From Clostridiales bacterium (GTDB lineage: Bacteria > Bacillota > Clostridia > Saccharofermentanales > UBA5734), in the NCBI GenBank assembly GCA_003532195.1, contig DOFA01000050.1:1-13419 (forward strand): a DNA stretch of 13,419 nucleotides, read 5' to 3'. The notes beneath the pieces are model-generated. The model was not told the DNA's origin, made no database searches, and saw only the letters and a list, made by a program, of their open reading frames with translations. Positions 1 to 5,770 of this stretch are shown here, piece by piece (position 1 is the first letter of the stretch; each line of letters opens with the position of its first letter). A program made the position numbers and the translations under genes.

Positions 1-462
1 GTGCATGTCAATCACGCCGGCCTGGTGGACCCCCGGGCCGAAATAGAGCGTATCGGGGTCGCCGGGATGAACCGCCGGCTGCTGCAGCGGGTTGGCAAAA
101 ATAAGCAGTGCGCCTTTGACGCCGTCTAGCTCCAGGGTGTATTGTCCCGGGCCGGGTATCATGAACCGGATCTCCCGGCCGCGGCAAACCGGTTTGACAC
201 CGCGCGACGACGGCCGCACCACCGCTTCCTGGAAGTCTTTCCCGGCGACGACGCGGACCGCAACCGGCGCATCCAGTTCAAAACTGATAAACGGAATCAC
301 TTCGGTCTGATCCAGAGCGCGCTGGTGACCCGGCCAGTGCCGGTTGAAAGGCATGGCGGACACTCGGGCGGCATGGGCCTTGACCGGCTCGTTTTCGATT
401 TGGATTTCGTATAAGTTGTTTTCCGGTGCCTCCGGGGGCAGGCGATAAGTTCGAAAGGCCAT
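1..462 (-). CDS. GH28/GH49-like (pectinase-type beta-helix) glycosidase, N-terminal part
   Basis: The frame is open from the ATG at 462 to the left window edge, giving 154 codons with no stop, so the gene is cut at its 3' end. The visible part reads as the N-terminal beta-sandwich that precedes the right-handed beta-helix in GH28 polygalacturonase-like and GH49 dextranase-like enzymes. The last visible residues, YFGPGVHQAGVIDMH (140-154), match the FGPG-x-H segment typical of the entry into the beta-helix. The catalytic Asp residues lie beyond the edge, so family and activity cannot be fixed. There is no signal peptide (it starts MAFRTYRLPP), so a cytoplasmic enzyme acting on imported oligosaccharides is likely. 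It starts 40 bases after the lactonase stop and is probably the last visible gene of the left operon. The ribosome binding site is weak (GGATGTGA region). Confidence 0.72.
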   Translation of the reverse strand, partial: MAFRTYRLPPEAPENNLYEIQIENEPVKAHAARVSAMPFNRHWPGHQRALDQTEVIPFISFELDAPVAVRVVAGKDFQEAVVRPSSRGVKPVCRGREIRFMIPGPGQYTLELDGVKGALLIFANPLQQPAVHPGDPDTLYFGPGVHQAGVIDMH

Positions 463-502
463 AATTTTCACATCCGTTCTGTAATTAATTATCTAAGCAG
501 AT

Positions 503-1360
503 TCATGCCCGGCCGCGATACCGGAAGGACGGTACACCGTCGACGTCGATCGCAGCGGTAAACAAGCTGCCGGACAAGGGGTAGCGCGCGACCTGCTCCT
601 CATCCATGCTCTCGGTTGCGCTGGTGATATAAAGCCGCCGGTGGGCGATGGCGACCGAAGATACCTGCGGGACGGGCGTTTCGACGGTCTCAAGAATCCG
701 CCCGGTTTCCGGGTCGATCCGGTACACGCATGAGGAGCCCCAGACTGCGGCCCAGATCTTATCCTCGGCGTCGATAGTCATACCGTCCGGCACTCCGGCG
801 TCCGTATGGAAGATCACCTTCTTATTGCTGATTTTCCCGTCCCGGTAATCAAAAGCGTAGATGCGGCCGCCCACCGAATCCGTATAATAGACCTTGTCCT
901 GTTTGGAATTCCAGACGATACCGTTGGGAACGTTGAATCCGGTCCACGCTAATTCGCAGACTTCATCATTGACCACATAGAGGGCGCCCTGGCCATCCCG
1001 GCCTTTCACATCCATCAGGCCGATCCAGAAACGGCCGTCGGGGCCGCATTTGCCGTCGTTGCACCGGTAATGCGCATAATCCAGGTCTGGGGACGGCAGG
1101 TGGCGGGCGATTTTGAAATCATCGTCCAGGCGATAGACGCCGTCGATCATGCCGACGACATAGCCGGTTTCCGCGGGAACGATCGTGGTCACCGGTTTCT
1201 CGACCTTGTGGCAGACATCCTGCCCGCTGGCCAGATCCAGCTCATGAACCTCACAGCCAAAGATATCCAGCCACAGGAGGACGTTCCGCTGCTCGTCATA
1301 GTAGGCCCCTTCGCCAAGCTGGCTTCGGTTTTGGATCAGGAGTTCCGCTTTCATCATCAT
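503..1360 (-). CDS. SMP-30/gluconolactonase-family sugar lactonase
   Basis: A 285-residue six-bladed beta-propeller protein of the SMP-30/gluconolactonase/LRE family, close to the usual family length. Members hydrolyse sugar gamma- or delta-lactones using one bound divalent metal. The expected metal ligands are visible: E17 in LGEG, N146 in NVPNG and D192 in GVPDG. N101 in the NDGKCGPDGRFWIG segment matches the substrate-side Asn. The start is a run of three ATGs (1360, 1357, 1354) after AAAGGA. Spacing suits the second or third ATG best, so the exact start is uncertain by up to two codons. It lies between an SDR dehydrogenase (upstream) and a glycosidase (downstream), fitting hydrolysis of the lactone made by the dehydrogenase. 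No signal peptide is seen, so it should be cytoplasmic. The sugar cannot be read from sequence. Confidence 0.9.
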   Translation of the reverse strand: MMMKAELLIQNRSQLGEGAYYDEQRNVLLWLDIFGCEVHELDLASGQDVCHKVEKPVTTIVPAETGYVVGMIDGVYRLDDDFKIARHLPSPDLDYAHYRCNDGKCGPDGRFWIGLMDVKGRDGQGALYVVNDEVCELAWTGFNVPNGIVWNSKQDKVYYTDSVGGRIYAFDYRDGKISNKKVIFHTDAGVPDGMTIDAEDKIWAAVWGSSCVYRIDPETGRILETVETPVPQVSSVAIAHRRLYITSATESMDEEQVARYPLSGSLFTAAIDVDGVPSFRYRGRA

Positions 1361-1447
1361 TACATCCTTTCTTATCTCATCTTGGGTTGCAGGTTCAAAT
1401 TGGATGGCAGGTTCAACGCTTCGAGTCCAGCCGTGACAGCCGTGAAT

Positions 1448-2275
1448 TTAAGGCTTGAGGTTGATTTCACCTTCGCCCAGCTCATAGCCGCCGGATACGA
1501 TCAGGTCGGTGCCGGTGATGAAGCTCGACCAGCCGCTGACCATGAACAAGACGGCATAGGCGACTTCTTCGGGTTCGCCGCCGCGGCCCAGGCACTGCAC
1601 ATGATCAAAATAGCGGCGCAGTTCATCTGGGTTGTCCGAGCGGTCCAGCATCTGCTGGAAGATTTCCGTATTGATGTGGCCGGGCTTGATTTCGTTGACA
1701 CGGACGCCATTGGTCGCTTCATCCAAGGCCAGGCCCCGCGTCAGCGCTTCGATCGCGCCCTTGGTGCTCAGATACGCCTGGCAGTGCCGCGCGCCCGTAC
1801 AGGCGACGATGCTGCCGATGTTGACAATGCTGCCCTTGGCCTGCCGGATATAGGGCAGCGTGTATTTGCAGAAGGAAAAGTAGGAGACCAGATTATTCTC
1901 CAGGATGTCCCGGTACTGCTCCTCGCTTACATCGTCGATGGCTTTGGGTTCCGGGAAAACGCCGGCGCAGTTGACAAGCGCGTCGATCCCGCCGAACCGC
2001 TCGACGGTCAACCGGACGATCTCGCGAATGCGCGCGGTGTTTTTGACGTCGCATTCGAAAAACAGGCATTGGCCCTTGCCGGCCGCATTGATTTCCTCCG
2101 CCAGCCGCACGCCCTTGTCCCGGCTTCGCCCCAGGGTGACGACGTTCATGCCCGCCGCGCAGAAAACCTCGACGCAGGCTTTGCCGATACCGGCCGTGCC
2201 TCCGGTAATAATGGCGGTTTTACCCTGCACGGTTTGTTCCAGAGTCTGATAGCGCAGTGCCATCGGATCGATCAT
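1448..2275 (-). CDS. Classical SDR-family NAD(P)-dependent dehydrogenase (probable sugar dehydrogenase)
   Basis: A 275-residue classical short-chain dehydrogenase. It has the nucleotide-binding TGGTAGIG at 24-31, NCAG at 102-105, Asn near 127-128, catalytic S155, Y168 and K172 in the YxxxK motif, and a C-terminal SGGYELGEG segment. These residues make it an active-looking NAD(P)(H) oxidoreductase. The acidic residue usually marking NAD preference is not obvious (LGRSRDK follows beta-2), so the cofactor is left open. With the neighbouring lactonase and aldolase, the likely job is oxidising a free sugar at C1 to its lactone, but a role on another hydroxyl is possible. The gene starts 7 bases after the aldolase stop. 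The ATG at 2275 directly abuts GAGAGG, so the in-frame ATG at 2263, 12 bases from that site, may be the real start. Confidence 0.9.
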   Translation of the reverse strand: MIDPMALRYQTLEQTVQGKTAIITGGTAGIGKACVEVFCAAGMNVVTLGRSRDKGVRLAEEINAAGKGQCLFFECDVKNTARIREIVRLTVERFGGIDALVNCAGVFPEPKAIDDVSEEQYRDILENNLVSYFSFCKYTLPYIRQAKGSIVNIGSIVACTGARHCQAYLSTKGAIEALTRGLALDEATNGVRVNEIKPGHINTEIFQQMLDRSDNPDELRRYFDHVQCLGRGGEPEEVAYAVLFMVSGWSSFITGTDLIVSGGYELGEGEINLKP

Positions 2276-2282
2276 CCTCTCA

Positions 2283-3065
2283 TCAGCTTAATTTGCGGAT
2301 TTCGGTAATATAGCTTTTCGCCGCCCGGATCAGGAATGAAGTGTCGGTCGCCAGCACGCCGTCAAAACCCATGGCGAATTTGACCTTGGCGTCTTCCGGC
2401 GTCATGCCCATGGTCAGCACCATTTTGCCGGCCCGGTTGCAGGCATCCTTCACCTTAAGGACCGCCTCCTGGAAGCGCGGGTTGTCGAACTGGCAGGGAA
2501 TCCCCAAGGAAATCGAAAGGTCGTACGGCCCGATGAAGATGCCGGCTACGCCCGCGACGCTGAGGATTTCCTCAATATTGGCCACGGCTTCCGCGGTTTC
2601 GCACTGCGGGATGATCAGCGTGTTGTCGTTGGCCCACTCCAGGTAATCTTCCGGCCGGCCGGTATTGACGATCGGGTCGAGGCCGTAGCCGACCTTGTGG
2701 GCATGCCCCAGGCCGCGCTCGCCCAGGGGCGGATATTTGGCAAACCGGATGACCTGCCTGACTTCCTCGGCCGTCTTGATAAAAGGAATGAACAGGCCCA
2801 TGGCGCCCAGGTCAAGCATCTTGAGGATGTAGTTGCGCGAGCAGTCGACCGTCCGGACGATCGGCAGCAGGTCACGGCACTCGGCGGCGCGGATAAAGGC
2901 CTCCACCGTCGCAAAGTCGTACTGGCCGTGTTCGGCGTCGATGACGATGAAGTCAAAGCCCAATTGGCCGAGGACCTCCGCGGAAACCACGGTTCCGGAA
3001 TTGAAAAAAGCGCCGGCCAGTTTCTGCTTGTCCTTGAATTTTTGCAGCATTGAATTCGCTTTCAT
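2283..3065 (-). CDS. HpcH/HpaI-type class II aldolase (2-keto-3-deoxy sugar acid aldolase)
   Basis: A 260-residue HpcH/HpaI aldolase, the usual length. This family splits 2-keto-3-deoxy acids (2-keto-3-deoxyglucarate, 2-keto-3-deoxy-L-rhamnonate, 2,4-dihydroxyhept-2-ene-dioate) into pyruvate and an aldehyde with a divalent metal. Visible motifs are IDAEHG at 42-47 with catalytic H46, R71, the YPPLGERG loop at 111-118, metal ligand E156 in QCE, and D182 in the GPYDLS motif. The usual VP after the beta-strand near residue 90 is read as FIP, a conservative change. The ATG at 3065 has a strong AAGGAG 8-10 bases upstream. The gene follows the hydroxyacid dehydrogenase by 40 bases and precedes the SDR by 7, indicating one transcript. 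The context suggests it ends an oxidative sugar pathway. The specific substrate (pentonate, hexonate or 6-deoxyhexonate derived) is inference. Confidence 0.92.
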   Translation of the reverse strand: MKANSMLQKFKDKQKLAGAFFNSGTVVSAEVLGQLGFDFIVIDAEHGQYDFATVEAFIRAAECRDLLPIVRTVDCSRNYILKMLDLGAMGLFIPFIKTAEEVRQVIRFAKYPPLGERGLGHAHKVGYGLDPIVNTGRPEDYLEWANDNTLIIPQCETAEAVANIEEILSVAGVAGIFIGPYDLSISLGIPCQFDNPRFQEAVLKVKDACNRAGKMVLTMGMTPEDAKVKFAMGFDGVLATDTSFLIRAAKSYITEIRKLS

Positions 3066-3105
3066 GATGTCTCTCCTTCTTCCTTACGGTTCAATCTTGT
3101 TGGTT

Positions 3106-4101
3106 CTATGCCTTTTGGCGGAATTTCAGGATCGCTTCCCGGTTGATCACATTGGCGGGCAGTTCGCCGCCCAGCACTGCCACCGCTGTGCGCGCGACGA
3201 GTTCCTGCAGGGTCGGGGCATAGGCGGTGCTTTCGGTCGCCGAATGCGGCGTCAGGACGATCGTGTCGTACTGGAATATCCTATCGTTCAGGTCGGTCAG
3301 CGGCTCCGGTTCATGGACATCCAGGCCGGCCGCCGCGACAATCCCGGCGTCGATCGCATCCATCAGGGCCTCCCGGTCGACCAGGCCGCCGCGGGACGTG
3401 TTGACCAGGATCGCGCCCTGCTTCATTTTCATAAACTGCTCTTGCGCGAACAGGTGATAGGTTTTGGCGTTCAGGGGCGTATGGATGGAAATCACGTCAG
3501 CCTGAGCCAGCAATTCATCGAAAGAGACCCGAGTGGCGCCGGCCGACGCGAATATCTCGTCGCTGACAAAAGGGTCATAGGCGATCAGCCGGCAGCCGAG
3601 CAGGCCGGCGAAACGGGCTGCGGCCCGGCCGATGTTCCCGAAACCGCAATAGCCAAACGTGTTCTCGCAAAGCCGGCGGATCTTATAGCCGCTGCCAGCG
3701 TGCCAGTCGCCTTTCCTGATCCGGCGGTCATAGCAAGTGATCTTGCGCAGGCAGTCGAGCGCCAGCGCGAAGGCGTGGCTGCCGACCTCGTAGGTGCCGG
3801 CGTCCGGTACATTGCAGACGGCGATTCCCCTTTCCGAGCAGGCGGCCACGTCGACGGCGTCGTAGCCCACGCCGTAGCGGACGATCACCCGGCAGGCGGG
3901 CAGCTGTTCGATCACGGCCCGCGGCGTCTGCAGACCGATCAGCAGCAAGGCCTCGGCATCCCGGCACAGCCGGACATAATCCGCTGGATTCGTGATGTTC
4001 TCGACCGCCAGCTCGATGCCGGCTTCGCCAAGGATCCTTTTTTCAATACTAAAGTCCGTGAACAAGTCAATGATTTTACTATCAACGACAACTGCTTTCA
4101 T
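3106..4101 (-). CDS. D-isomer-specific 2-hydroxyacid dehydrogenase
   Basis: A 331-residue NAD-dependent D-2-hydroxyacid dehydrogenase (phosphoglycerate/glyoxylate/D-lactate dehydrogenase superfamily), close to the usual length. The substrate domain carries RYGVGYDAVD (75-84). The Rossmann fold carries GYCGFGNIG (150-158). The catalytic set is R237 in NTSRGGLVD, E266 in the DVHEPEP segment (D261 to E266) and H286 in LTPHSA. The start is set at the ATG at 4101 because GTGGAGGT lies 5 bases upstream. A GTG four codons earlier (4113) is part of that ribosome binding site and is rejected. It is the first gene of the left operon, downstream of a consensus promoter at 4143-4171. It may interconvert a 2-keto acid or glyoxylate-type product of the aldolase with its hydroxyacid, or act on a sugar acid. 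The substrate is not readable from sequence. Confidence 0.92.
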   Translation of the reverse strand: MKAVVVDSKIIDLFTDFSIEKRILGEAGIELAVENITNPADYVRLCRDAEALLLIGLQTPRAVIEQLPACRVIVRYGVGYDAVDVAACSERGIAVCNVPDAGTYEVGSHAFALALDCLRKITCYDRRIRKGDWHAGSGYKIRRLCENTFGYCGFGNIGRAAARFAGLLGCRLIAYDPFVSDEIFASAGATRVSFDELLAQADVISIHTPLNAKTYHLFAQEQFMKMKQGAILVNTSRGGLVDREALMDAIDAGIVAAAGLDVHEPEPLTDLNDRIFQYDTIVLTPHSATESTAYAPTLQELVARTAVAVLGGELPANVINREAILKFRQKA

Positions 4102-4105
4102 GTTG

Positions 4106-4111
4106 ACCTCC
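4106..4111 (-). promoter_or_regulatory. Shine-Dalgarno GGAGGT that fixes the dehydrogenase start
   Basis: On the minus strand GGAGGT is followed by four bases (CAAC) and the ATG at 4101. This near-perfect site decides between that ATG and the longer GTG-initiated frame at 4113, whose GTG overlaps the ribosome binding site itself. Confidence 0.8.
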
Positions 4112-4142
4112 ACGATGCTGTCAGTGGATAAATGATACTTTG

Positions 4143-4171
4143 ATTATAGGGGTATGAACCGGGATCAGCAA
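4143..4171 (-). promoter_or_regulatory. Sigma-70-type promoter of the left operon
   Basis: On the minus strand there is a perfect TATAAT (-10, at 4143-4148), a 17-base spacer, and TTGCTG (-35, at 4166-4171, matching three of six consensus bases). Transcription would begin near 4136, about 35 bases before the dehydrogenase ATG at 4101. It is the clearest promoter in front of the dehydrogenase-aldolase-SDR-lactonase-glycosidase set. The -35 is weak, so an activator may be needed; that is inference. Confidence 0.6.
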
Positions 4172-4262
4172 TAACACATATTTTAAAGGCGGTATCACTT
4201 TATTATATCTGATCTAGCGGCAGGTTTTCGGTTGTTCCAGATAATGCTGCCGAGGTGACAGC

Positions 4263-4275
4263 CAACAGACTGTTG
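4263..4275. promoter_or_regulatory. 13-base palindrome, possible operator
   Basis: CAACAG-A-CTGTTG is a perfect 6-base inverted repeat around one base. Its right arm overlaps the -35 element of the plus-strand promoter at 4273-4301, the place where a dimeric repressor would block polymerase. No regulator gene lies in the window to pair with it. A palindrome this short can arise by chance. Confidence 0.3.
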
Positions 4276-4301
4276 CCATTATTATAATTGACCTTCATAA
4301 T
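4273..4301 (+). promoter_or_regulatory. Sigma-70-type promoter for the divergent plus-strand unit
   Basis: TTGCCA (-35, 4273-4278; five of six consensus bases), a 17-base spacer, and CATAAT (-10, 4296-4301; five of six). Transcription would start near 4308. A GAGAGG ribosome binding site follows at 4314-4319 and an ATG at 4329. It points away from the left-operon promoter at 4143-4171, giving a divergent pair. It would drive the micro-ORF and the 133-codon gene. Confidence 0.55.
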
Positions 4302-4328
4302 AACACTAAAAAAGAGAGGCCAAGCGCC

Positions 4329-4424
4329 ATGATGATCAAAACCATTTGCGGTGACCGGGTAAAGCTCGTAATTGTTCTGCTGATACCCTTTATGGGCTCA
4401 CAAATGAGCTTAGCGTTTCGGTGA
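4329..4424 (+). CDS. Possible 31-residue hydrophobic micro-protein or leader peptide
   Basis: An ATG at 4329, nine bases after GAGAGG, opens 31 codons ending in TGA at 4422-4424. The peptide has a basic, polar front (MMIKTICGDRVK) and a hydrophobic core (LVIVLLIPFMG) that could form one membrane segment. The TGA overlaps the GTG at 4421 of the next frame (GTGA), an arrangement used for translational coupling. It could be a real small membrane peptide, a leader controlling the downstream gene, or a remnant of a longer decayed gene. No family is recognised. Support comes only from the promoter, ribosome binding site and overlap. Confidence 0.3.
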   Translation: MMIKTICGDRVKLVIVLLIPFMGSQMSLAFR

Positions 4425-4822
4425 AAGCCATGCCCGATTCCGGTTCCATCAAACGCGGCAATTTTGAGCTTTTTAAAAGCAATATCTGCCACAGGGTTAA
4501 CGCTCTAGGCGATGTGGACTTTATCATTGATACTCTGGAAAAAGATGATATCCGTAAATATTTTCAGAGAAAATGGTACCCCGAGAGTCTGTATCTGCTG
4601 GCTATGCTGGACTACATCAGTCGGATCAACAACGTGCCACTTTGCACCCGATACGACGACCTGCGCCATTGCAAGCTAAACCAGATCATATATCCGTCCG
4701 GTGTGCTGACCGCTGCTGCTGTAGCAAAGAACGAGCGAATCAAAGAACGATCCCTTCAGGAAGCGTTACCCGAGTTTTTACGGTTCAACATCGTTGAAAA
4801 CGATGTGCGAAATGTCATCTGA
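4421..4822 (+). CDS. Conserved-looking hypothetical protein of unknown function
   Basis: A 133-codon frame from the GTG at 4421, or 130 codons from the ATG at 4430, which has a modest GGTGA six bases upstream and is equally plausible. It is the only substantial plus-strand gene. The predicted protein is soluble and mostly helical, with no membrane segment or signal peptide. It has segments such as SIKRGNFELFKSN near the start, KWYPESLYLLAMLDYISR in the middle, and a charged tail (ALPEFLRFNIVENDVRNVI). The style resembles small orphan proteins common in clostridial genomes, some of which I recall beside toxin-antitoxin-like genes; this is memory and not evidence. No catalytic motif is seen. 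It sits between two catabolic operons, divergent from the left and convergent with the right, which suggests an inserted accessory gene. The frame stays open upstream to 4355 without an ATG, so the N-terminus may be damaged. Confidence 0.6.
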   Translation: MKAMPDSGSIKRGNFELFKSNICHRVNALGDVDFIIDTLEKDDIRKYFQRKWYPESLYLLAMLDYISRINNVPLCTRYDDLRHCKLNQIIYPSGVLTAAAVAKNERIKERSLQEALPEFLRFNIVENDVRNVI

Positions 4823-4867
4823 AAACAGAGTGGACTTGACAAAAAGCATTCTCGACTTCAGTTTCTT

Positions 4868-5770
4868 TTATATCCCCAGCAGCCGCCGGCAGTTTTGCCA
4901 GGCAATTTTCTCCAGCGCATCGGCGGACAGCTTGCGGTTTTCCCGCAGATCCCTCAGCCAGGCCACAATCGGCGCCGTTATGTTGATATCGCTTCTCCGG
5001 CAAGAATCGGTACCGAACATCAGCTTGTCCTGGAATTCGTCCGCAAACTCCAGCCCGAATGACGGATCCCGTGTCAGCGCATTGTAACCGCTGCCCGCCG
5101 AGGTATCCGCCCACAGGTTGGGGTAATTTCTCATCAGCCGGGGTACGGCTCCTCCCAGCTGAATAGCTCCGCCGGGATACCCGTTATGCTGCCCCGCAGG
5201 AATGTCCGCCGAAATCTCAGCCCAAAAAGTCGGTCCATGACCGATAAAGACCGTCTCCGGACAAATCTGCAAGGTATGTTCCAGCTTCGGCAAACCATAG
5301 TCGTCACGAATCCCGTAGCCAAAGGGATGGTCCTGCATGTCAAAGAGGACCGGCAGACCGAATTTGCCGGCCTGGCGGTAAAGATTCAGGCAAAGCGCAT
5401 CATCAATGTCCAGCTTCGGCAGAAATTCGCCCAGGCCTTTGCAGCCCCTTGCCTGATACTCCGCCAGCAAATCAGTGAAATCCATATCCGGCCGGTTCCC
5501 GAATCGCGGATCGATCAGGCAGAACGGGACCAGCCGGTCAGGATAATGCGCGCAGGCGGCGATGATATCCTCCGTATCCGCTTCCAGGTAAGCCCCTTCC
5601 GGGTGTTCGCTCAGCGGCAGGATGCAGGCTTTGTCAATCCCCCACGCATCCATTTTCCCGATCAGGTTGGTGACATCCATGAACTCCTGCCGCGCCCGTT
5701 CAACTCGTCCGATATGGCTGTGCACATCGAACAGGCAGGACTGTGTTTTGTTATTTTCTGAACAACTCAT
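4868..5770 (-). CDS. Amidohydrolase-family TIM-barrel hydrolase (PF04909-like)
   Basis: A 300-residue member of the amidohydrolase superfamily, of the type that includes ACMSD-like decarboxylases and 2-pyrone-4,6-dicarboxylate or sugar lactonases. Visible motifs are DVHSHIG with H17 and H19 on strand 1, GCKGLGEF with E115, FIGHG with H178, and GTD with D255 on the last strand. Where many relatives have His on strand 5, the sequence reads LPVLFDMQDH (139-148), so D144 or H148 may take its place. It starts inside the end of the upstream TIM-barrel gene (20-base overlap), with AAGGA nine bases before the ATG, so the two are probably translationally coupled. Hydrolysis of a sugar lactone or similar cyclic ester is the favoured role by context. 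It ends the right operon; no clear terminator hairpin is seen in the 45 bases to the convergent gene. Confidence 0.82.
   Translation of the reverse strand: MSCSENNKTQSCLFDVHSHIGRVERARQEFMDVTNLIGKMDAWGIDKACILPLSEHPEGAYLEADTEDIIAACAHYPDRLVPFCLIDPRFGNRPDMDFTDLLAEYQARGCKGLGEFLPKLDIDDALCLNLYRQAGKFGLPVLFDMQDHPFGYGIRDDYGLPKLEHTLQICPETVFIGHGPTFWAEISADIPAGQHNGYPGGAIQLGGAVPRLMRNYPNLWADTSAGSGYNALTRDPSFGLEFADEFQDKLMFGTDSCRRSDINITAPIVAWLRDLRENRKLSADALEKIAWQNCRRLLGI

Noticed and set aside
1389..1416. tRNA-like GGTTCAAAT and TTCGAGTCC strings and a 10-base direct repeat (GCAGGTTCAA at 1389-1398 and 1407-1416)
   Set aside because: No acceptor stem, D arm or anticodon arm can be formed around them, so there is no tRNA. 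The repeat is short and may be chance.
1070..2308. 412-codon plus-strand open frame
   Set aside because: It lies antisense to the lactonase and SDR genes, whose motifs are complete. The frame reads as low-information GC-driven sequence with no domain and no ribosome binding site.
2833..4131. 432-codon plus-strand open frame
   Set aside because: It is antisense to the aldolase and dehydrogenase genes and crosses their junction. No recognisable protein motif is present.
4218..4252. CGGCAG / CTGCCG inverted repeat with a 23-base loop
   Set aside because: Only six base pairs with a long loop and no U tract, too weak to call a terminator or attenuator.
4295..4492. 65-codon minus-strand frame with a hydrophobic tail
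   Set aside because: It overlaps the plus-strand micro-ORF and orphan gene, has no ribosome binding site, and its hydrophobic end simply reflects the opposite strand.
4823..4867. Terminator between the convergent plus-strand gene and the amidohydrolase gene
   Set aside because: A short T/A-rich stretch is present, but I found no stable stem next to it.
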